Part shown: in pieces, positions 57,585 through 64,000 of the stretch
Position numbering within the stretch: position 1 is the first letter of the stretch
Layout: each line of letters starts with the position of its first letter
NCBI GenBank assembly: GCA_902728285.1
Contig: CACVBU010001358.1
Coordinates: 868,001 to 932,000 of the forward strand
DNA from: Clytia hemisphaerica
Taxonomy: Eukaryota > Cnidaria > Hydrozoa > Leptothecata > Clytiidae
Direction: 5' to 3'
Length of the DNA stretch: 64,000 bases
Made by a program: the position numbers and the translations under genes
The notes under the pieces: generated by a model
Database searches by the model: none
What the model saw: the letters and a program-made list of their open reading frames with translations, nothing else
Told to the model about the DNA's origin: nothing

Positions 57585-58164
57585 AACAAGAAGCCGGAGC
57601 GGCGTGAAGGTCCAGCTGACGTGGTAATAACCGAATGTCGTTCGTGCTGGGTTCCTTAATTTCCTTCCCATCCTCCACTCTGAGCTTCTATTCTTTGACA
57701 CTTTCTTTGTATTACTAAGTTTTGAAAGTTTTTGATGCATTTCCCGAAATTTCGAAACTTTTGCCACTGTTTCGAACCCACTATATATACAAAGCACCTA
57801 TGATTCGAACCACTCGGACATCGAGTCACAACTGCAATGAGGAGTTCAAAGTTGGTTAAAACATGGTATTTACTCCAAACTCTACCCGGGGGCTAAAACC
57901 CTAACCAGGGGTTAACTCCCATCCCCAACCCTAGCCCAAACCCTACCTGAAACAACCCTTTAATCTAACCGGGAATTTGACTCTACTACCAAATTCAATC
58001 CAAAACATAGGTCAAACATCGCGCGGGTAGGCGGGGCAAAAATTCTAGATCAGCGGTTGGTTTAGCCTGGACTTGTTAATTTATTGCGCGCACAGGCCCC
58101 GACAAAGACAAAATCTTTTCGATCAGTTGCTTTTTAAAGGTCCATTCTGCTGCGCGCTGGACCA
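57585..58164 (-). repeat. Composite repeat containing a tRNA-derived SINE, copy 2
   Basis: Same ends as 8081-8600 (AACAAGAAGCC to GCGCGCTGGACC). It has an additional CCCTAACC-rich stretch of about 70-90 bp at 57850-57945 and a deletion in the tRNA-like head (the box A to box B interval is shortened at about 57805). Confidence 0.75.
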
Positions 58165-58189
58165 AAAATACAGAATAACAGTGTTTGAA

Positions 58190-58880
58190 TTTATTTAAAG
58201 GACACGCCCAGTTCATCATCTCTTTCAGTTTTCTTATAGCCTCTTCGTCGTTTGAAAAAGATCATTAATACAACCAGCCCAGGCACCACTAACACTACTA
58301 ATGCAATCAAAAAAATTGTATCCACTACCAATACCAGGCCCTCTGGGCTCGACTGACATTCTGTGTACCAGTAAAACATCCACTACATTTGCACGTGTAT
58401 TCCATTGATTGGTTCCCATTCCTCTTGCAGGCTCCATTATTTTGACAAGGATTATCAAAATAGCAAACATCTTTATTTTCACAGCGTTCTCAAAATATCC
58501 CGAATGACAATTACATTTGAATGTGTTTTCAATTGCCATACAAATACTATTACTCACATACCGACAAGGATTGTCTAATAAACAAGTATTATTGAATTGG
58601 CAGAATTTTCCATGATGGTACCTTTTACTGCATTGGCAATATTGTAATTGAGCCCATTAACCACATGACATTTTGCACCGTTCTGGTATTCATTGTGCAT
58701 TGATGGAGCTTAAAGAACATTTCATTCAGTGGATCTGTAAGATGAAAATTTGCAGGGTCCACCCAATTGGTGTACCAAGAGGGTACCATGCTTTTTAAAA
58801 CAAGAGCCACAAAGATGTGGTTAAATATTTCCTCCAATAGCTCAGAGCATAGATTGTAGTCGCAGTCGAACCTCACAGAT
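58190..58880 (-). pseudogene. Relic of a mucin-like EGF/transmembrane protein gene
   Basis: Minus-strand frames, when followed across four shifts, give: a possible SEA-like piece (VRFDCDYNLCSELLEEIFNH), EGF pieces (YCQCSKRYHHGKFCQ; TCLLDNPCRYVSNSICMA, FKCNCHSGYF; RCENKDVCYFDNPCQNNGAC, YTCKCSGCFTGTQ), then a membrane helix (DTIFLIALVVLVVPGLVVLM) and a short basic tail ending DDELGVSFK with a stop at about 58191. Frame changes fall near 58700, 58660, 58500 and 58375. SEA-EGF-TM with a short tail is the 3' end of membrane mucins. No introns are seen, so it could be a processed copy, but no poly(A) tract or duplication was found. Confidence 0.65.
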
Positions 58881-59879
58881 TATCCTAAAGCCCCAACTTA
58901 GTAACTTAGATTTATTAAAGCCTTTATATTAAGCAATATCCGATGCAAACAAAATGTACATGTTCACAGATGATATAAGTCTAAAAACTTGTTAAAAAAT
59001 TGCATGCAAATGATAACCATTTTGACACAAAGAAAAATGTATTTTATTCAACTAATATTGTTTTTTACCTTCATTAAGGAAATAAAATCTTAGATTTACA
59101 AGTTGATATTATTCTAAGACTCATCTGAGTAAGAAAGTGCCAAAATATCTTGAGTCTGTCTACTAAGGGACTAATATGGAAATATGGCAATATGAATGAA
59201 TTTGGGAGATATCGAAATATGTTGTAGACATTAGTTTCATATGAAAAACTTCCTTGTCATCAATATTTTAAACCACCATATTTATACCATCCACAAGTAA
59301 AAAGTTACTTAAAAATGGATCTCCTTCTTTACAGATTTAGATTTCCAGTGCATAACATCTGTTACATTAGTATTCATGTGATAATATACCAAATTGTCAA
59401 CCTTGAAATTGTCACATTTAGTTACAGTATTGCTGAATATTTACAACACTTTCCAGCAAACTTTTTTGTGAAATTTGTGTCTTGATAAACTAAAAACTCC
59501 ATGACATTTGTATCATTGATCATTAAATCACATCTTGGAACAATAGAGTTCCTTGGTTCAATTATTGCAAGAATGAATGTTTATCTTTTGTTCATATTCT
59601 TTCATTGTGTGCAACATTATCATTACATCATTGCCAGCAAGTTTACATTGTATTGTCAGCTTTAGAGGTCGTCAAACTTTTGTTGAATTTGTAATCCTGG
59701 CACCTGAATGTGAAAGGAAAGAAAAATTCAAAATTTCATAATGGGAAAATAATCTCTTTACAGTAATCAATGCCAAATGTGTGGTCATTCGCTGAAATCT
59801 CCCAAAAAAAAAGGTTTTAAAAGGGTGAGACTCTGCTTGATGGTTTGAGCTATGTTTGCCATGCATATAAACTGAGCCA
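58881..59879. other. No gene recognised
   Basis: AT-rich, no long frame and no clear repeat ends. It precedes the minisatellite. Confidence 0.5.
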
Positions 59880-60830
59880 TTAAAGAAGTTTACGGGAACG
59901 TACAAAAAGGTACGTACAATAAGGTACACTGGGAACATACAATAAGGTTCACGGGGAACATACAACACGGTTCACGGGGAACATACAATAAGGTTCACGG
60001 GGAACATACAATAAGGTTCACAGGGAACGTACAATTAAAGGTACAAGGGGAACGTACAATAAGGTACAAGGGGAACGTACAATAAGTACAAGGGGAACGT
60101 ACAATACAAGGAACAACAATAAGGTACAAGGGGAACGTACAATAATGTACACTGGGAACGTACAATAAGGTTCACGGGGAACATATAATAAAAAGTATAC
60201 TGGGAACGTACATAAAGGAACTACAATAAGGTACTGGAATACAATAAGGGTACACTGGAAACTACAATAAGGTTAGCTGGTAACATACAAATAAGGTAGA
60301 CGGGAACATAAAAAAATAAGGTTCACGGGGGAACGCACAATAAGGTACAAGGGAACCTACAGGGAAAGGGAACCTAAATAAGGTTATATACACAGGGAAC
60401 ATACAATAAGGTACTGGGGAACGTACAATAAGGTACATGGGGTACGTACAATAATGTATACGGGGAACGGCACAATAAGATACACTGGAACAACGTACAA
60501 TAAGGTACACGGGGAGCGTACAAAAAGGTACCCAAAAACACACAAAAAGGACCAACGGAGAGCGTACAAAAGGTACCTTGAAAGCATTCAAAAAGGAACA
60601 TGGGTAGTGTACAAAAAGGACCACACAAAATGTACCAGGACCATGCCGACGCACCGGACTTAACGAACACCGGACTTATTTTGTCCGGTGTAGCGAAAGG
60701 ATACTTTTTGCCACCGAACAAATACACCAGACAGTACGGTGCGTCAGCAGGGTCCTAACGTACCAAAGGATCCCAGAGAGCGCACACAAAAGATACAAGG
60801 GAGGGGAGCATACAAAAAGGTAAACAGGGA
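59880..60830. repeat. Degenerate ~22-25-bp minisatellite
   Basis: Tens of copies of a unit like GGTACACGGGGAACGTACAATAA, varying in length and sequence. It is most regular from 59930 to 60110, more decayed to the right, with CAAAAAGGACCA-type units at the end. Open minus-strand frames through it (repeated TLLYVP/YLIVR-like words) are by-products of the period. A small inverted-repeat insert lies at about 60648-60746 (GACGCACCGG / CGGTGCGTC). Confidence 0.85.
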
Positions 60831-61214
60831 GTAAAACAGCCAGGCACATCCTGGCAAATGAACGGGGTATTTTTCACTTGCGACCATTGGCAAATGAACG
60901 GGGTCGAAAACGAAAGTGACGTAATAGCGCCGAATACCCAGTTTAATTGAACCGATATGGAAATATTTTGCTTCATTTCAAAGAACTGCATAGATGAAAT
61001 TTTTATTCCATGGGTCAATTTTGTCTTCGAAGATTGAAGAGGCTTTTAACGAAAAAATAAAGTTCCCAGTTTTCTTACTTTTTTCCCTTTTTCAGTTCGA
61101 AGTTCATTTTTATTCATTTTCACGCTTTTAGCCTGAGGCGTCCTATCTCATTTACACTGGGTGACGAATACCGCATGCAAAGGTTGGCAAACGATATCAT
61201 CCACCAGGATGCAT

Positions 61215-61428
61215 CCTCTCTTATTTTCCCCCTATTTTCTACTTTCCTATCTTCTATCCTGATTTTCTGACTTCCTCTAGTGTTTCTAACTGTTTTCTAA
61301 GTATTTTTCTGAAATTTGACCGTACCGGTGAAATTGGTCTCCGACCCCGGCTCGAACCACCAAATGCAAGCAACCTTGGTTTACAAACCCAACGCCTAAC
61401 CGCTTGCGCCAACGAGACACGGCAGAAA
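61215..61428 (-). mobile_element. tRNA-derived SINE (family B, Thr-like head)
   Basis: Minus strand: GTCTCGTTGGCGCAAGCGGT, an anticodon-like arm with TTTGTAA, and GGTGGTTCGAGCC as box B, with GTCTC/GAGAC able to close an acceptor stem. The T-stem pairs badly, so it is not a functional tRNA. An A/G-rich body follows. Confidence 0.6.
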
Positions 61429-61667
61429 GTTGTCATTCACAAATACTTATAGCGTGTAATTTACAGACCTTTATTAAGAAAGCTCCCAACCCTACCGGTG
61501 CCCCTACAAGGATCCCTACGGGATCCTAAGTTAGGTCACAGGGTACGGATGCCCCTAAGAAGGCCTTCGGCCTTATATTGTGACTCTCGAGCTCCAACCC
61601 TAACCCTAACTGATAATAACCGAACCCCCGTCTAGGTCCGCAGATTGAAAAATTTCACTTGCATCCT

Positions 61668-62286
61668 GGCAGTTAGTCACACTAGCGTCCCGCCAAAATG
61701 CGTATCAATGATTAATGCTGCGAAAGCGCTATATCGTTTACTTGACTCTCAAGCAAAAAAATGCGCCGCAAAACTTCTAAAGGGGTTCGTGAAAAAATAA
61801 CCCGGCGCTTTTTAATGAAATTAACATTTTCAAAAAACTTTGAGAAATTGCCTAAAATTTGAGCCATAGATGAAAAAATTTGAGCCAAGCCAACCTTGAA
61901 AAACTAATTGAAGATCAACTTCCCAAGAAAAAGATCTACGGGGGAGGCGGAAACCCACCTAGATCCGCGCACCGCCGGATAGGCTATCTCCCGGAAATTT
62001 TGCCCGGACCTCAGCAATGACCATTTACATGTGCGGAATTTTTTTTACTTTAGCGTATAAACAAGGCCTTAAAAATCGAAGCGCTGTCTCGGGAATTGAA
62101 TGACAAATTTTGGTTGGTTGATTTTGGCTGTTGCACGGTTTATTTTGTTTCCAACTTTCAAGTTTTAATTAATATTGTCTTGCAAACTTGATTCAGGTAA
62201 CTCTCATCCTTGTTGTTGAAATGTATCCTGTAGATGACTGATGTTGTTTTTTCTGAAAGCTTAATTTCCTAGTGTGACTAACTGCC
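61668..62286. mobile_element. CAGTTAGTCACACTAG-terminal element, copy B (complete)
   Basis: Perfect 16-bp inverted ends CAGTTAGTCACACTAG / CTAGTGTGACTAACTG, with CCTGG on both sides. It matches copy A (19851-21640) through AGCGTCCCGCCAAAATGC, ACCCGGCGCTTTTTAATGAA and GATCCGCGCACCGCCGGATA. No transposase frame. Confidence 0.85.
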
Positions 62287-62359
62287 TGGTGGATGATATT
62301 GTCTGCCAACCGCATGCAAATGCTCACCCCGTTCATTTGCCAGGATGTGCCTGACGGTG

Positions 62360-63184
62360 TAAAAGCATCTATTATGATCTAGTTTTCTTTTTAGCATCTG
62401 GCATCAAGGCTAAAAATGGGGCACTGAGAAGAGTGCAAGCTTTTCCAAGTTTTGACCATTAATATCTAGACAATATATACATGATGGAAATCAGAAAGAA
62501 ATTTATGCTCACCTCCTTATGGGAAAAATAAATTCAGCACACACGAGAGAAACTCAGGCAGTCCTCTGAGCTTTACACACAATCATTTGTTTTATTTGCT
62601 TTTAGCTGGTAAAAACCCCTGCCATATTTTGATAGAAGGATACTATTTTCTTCCCCGCTAAATCTTCAAGACGATTTTTAGTCACGTGACTGAAGAGCCT
62701 AGTCATAATGTGCAGCACGAATGAAGAAAACATTAACATCGAAAATGGACGAAGAAAAGACGGAAAAAGGCCGTTTTAACAAATATTCCCCTATAGTAGG
62801 GAAATATTTAATAAGAAGAACTGACAGATTGTAATACAAAATACTAACCTTAGTTGCAAAGTTCCCGAGTATCAATCTCCTCCTTATATTCTTCTGCATA
62901 TGATATTTTCTTTATTGCTACCTTTTTTCAAAAAATGAAGACATCAAAGTGTTTTGTTTACGAATAGAGCGCGGGAAAATCTAAAGGCCGGTCTCCACTT
63001 GCGCGCGCGGGAAAATCTAAATCGAACACTCAAACGTTCGAAATTCGAATTCGAATGTTTTGGGGAATTCGAATGTTTTGAACCGCAAAATTCGAATGTT
63101 TTTGGAATGACTAAAATAAATTCCGAAATTCAGAAAAAAAATCAAATCAGGACAGGATCAGGACGCCTGGCATTGAATTGGAAA
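62360..63184 (+). promoter_or_regulatory. Upstream region of the SNF5-like gene
   Basis: AT-rich, becoming CG-containing just before the gene (GCGCGGGAAAATCTAAA occurs twice, 62970 and 63004), then three TTCGAATGTTTT units at 63047-63103. The duplicated GCGCGGGAAAA resembles an E2F-type site. This is a proposal from sequence only. Confidence 0.4.
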
Positions 63185-63930
63185 ATGGCAAGAGAAATCT
63201 ATAATGGAAAATATCCAACAATATATCTTTTGGAAGAGCATGGCGAAAAGTTCATGCTCGGAAGTGATGTCGGTGTATTTATGAACTACTACAAAGGTGC
63301 TCTTTACAAGAAATACCCTTCAATGCATCGAAGAATCTTAACATCAGATGAACGAAGTATTCTAAGTGGATTGAGTATGAGAAAACACAGGTCTTTAACT
63401 AATATGGGGACTATGGTAGTGAGAGCTAGCGAAGCCATGAAAATTATGACTGGTCAAGGAGAGCATTTTCGCAACAAATATACCAAAGCTGCTGCCGAAA
63501 ATAACGAAGCAAAGGAAGCTATTAACGTTGCCTTTTGTAGGGCAAGAGCTCAAAGTAAAGACCTACCTAATCTACGAGAGAATTTAGATTTTTTGCCAGG
63601 TGCAAAAGAAAGAAATTTTGAAGCTATGGCCAGGAGACGTGCAAAACAAGAGACTTGTTATGAATTTTGTCCGAAACTTTTGAATTTTGCGACTCGTCAG
63701 GTTGAATATGCAGCTGACTTGTGTCCTGAATCGACAGTCATGAATAGCGTCTCTCTGATCAACAAACCACCATCTTCCAAATTCTCCGAGGACAAAAGAA
63801 AAAGCAAAAGAACGAACAAAAAGGCGATTGAGAACACAGGAGACAAATCTTCGATTGATGAAAATGTTGAAAATATTGAGGATGATAACGTACCACAGAA
63901 ACCTTTAAAGAAATGTTCGAGTCATTTGTG
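63185..63930 (+). CDS. SNF5/SMARCB1-like protein, first coding exon (partial)
   Basis: From ATG 63185 the protein starts MAREIYNGKYPTIYLLEEHG and continues EKFMLGSDVGVFMNYYKGAL, YKKYPSMHRRILTSDERS, with VVRASEAMKIMTGQG later. This matches the N-terminal winged-helix domain of SNF5/SMARCB1, a core subunit of SWI/SNF chromatin remodellers, including the F-M-x-G-S-x-V-G and G-x-L-Y-K-x-Y-P-S blocks and the distance from the start Met. The same frame is open from 62954, with another ATG at 63107; 63185 is preferred by similarity. The rest (about 63500-63930) is Lys-rich and not recognisably SNF5. A GTAAGT donor at 63931 ends the exon in phase 2; the SNF5 core domain would lie outside the window. 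Confidence 0.65.
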
Positions 63931-64000
63931 GTAAGTTTTTGTCGGGTTTTTGTGTTTTTGAAGGAAAATACTGAAAGGTCTAGAAAAGTGGGAATCGCGG

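Larger units (their letters stand above)
60842..62352. mobile_element. Outer inverted-repeat element carrying a SINE and copy B
   Basis: Ends CAGGCACATCCTGGCAAATG (continuing AACGGGGT) and its reverse complement at 62325-62352. A second inverted pair, GCATGCAAAGGTTGGCAAAC and (reverse complement) GCATGCGGTTGGCAGACAAT, both leading to ATCATCCACCAGG, lies at 61171-61207 and 62282-62318. Copy B and a tRNA-like SINE are inside. Confidence 0.7.

Noticed and set aside
60262-60727. Overlapping minus-strand frames with repeated hydrophobic words
   Set aside because: Translations of the minisatellite in several frames; length reflects repeat period, not coding selection.
59880-60830. CRISPR-like array
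   Set aside because: Units are contiguous and variable with no unique spacers, and the genome is animal.
61595-61612. CCCTAACCCTAAC-like run as a telomeric repeat
   Set aside because: Only two or three units, surrounded by other short palindromes; no array.
62954-63184. N-terminal extension of the SNF5-like protein
   Set aside because: The frame is open, but the sequence is made of repeated TTCGAATGTTTT units, and the family start aligns with the ATG at 63185. The ATG at 63107 remains possible.

Overview
This looks like nuclear DNA from an animal. It is AT-rich, with multi-exon genes built from shuffled extracellular modules (EMI, EGF, sushi/CCP, HYR, ephrin-receptor-like cysteine repeats, Ig), GT-AG introns that are nearly all phase 1, and many small transposons. 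Gene content and base composition fit a marine invertebrate, perhaps an early-branching lineage such as a cnidarian; the species cannot be fixed from the window.

Layout. (1) 17-15255, minus strand: 15 exons of a large secreted or matrix protein of SVEP1/polydom type (sushi, sushi, HYR, HYR, cysteine-rich ephrin-receptor-like repeats, EGF). It runs off the left edge and its 5' exons were not found. (2) 15494-36 kb: a mobile-element-rich gap. It holds a 3.2-kb TTAA-flanked element carrying nine copies of a 14-bp motif, a three-level nest of DNA elements at 19.85-21.6 kb, a nearly full-length LINE at 22.2-25.7 kb with a polyadenylated 180-bp fragment of itself beside it, and several foldback MITEs. 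(3) 37595-56671, plus strand: a complete 20-exon gene for a 2,684-residue type I membrane protein. Its order is signal peptide, EMI, EGF, seven calcium-binding-type EGFs, two sushi, EGF, a ~1,270-residue stretch of unknown fold with a coiled coil, two Ig-like domains, a polybasic furin-like site, an ephrin-receptor-like repeat, a transmembrane helix, and a 325-residue tail with 12 tyrosines, an NPxY motif and SH3-type proline motifs. (4) 57.6-62.4 kb: repeats, a frameshifted mucin-like membrane-gene relic, a ~0.9-kb degenerate minisatellite, and a nested inverted-repeat element. (5) 63.1 kb to the edge, plus strand: the first coding exon of a gene whose N-terminus resembles the SNF5/SMARCB1 winged-helix domain.

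The two large genes are divergently arranged, about 22 kb apart between their nearest recognised exons, and share module types (sushi, EGF, ephrin-receptor-like). This suggests an adhesion, matrix or recognition locus. The receptor-like gene is the strongest candidate for something undescribed: a modular ectodomain joined to a predicted cleavage site and a phosphotyrosine/PTB-type signalling tail. Exon boundaries were read by eye from splice sites, reading frame and domain continuity; homology statements are from motif recognition, not searches.
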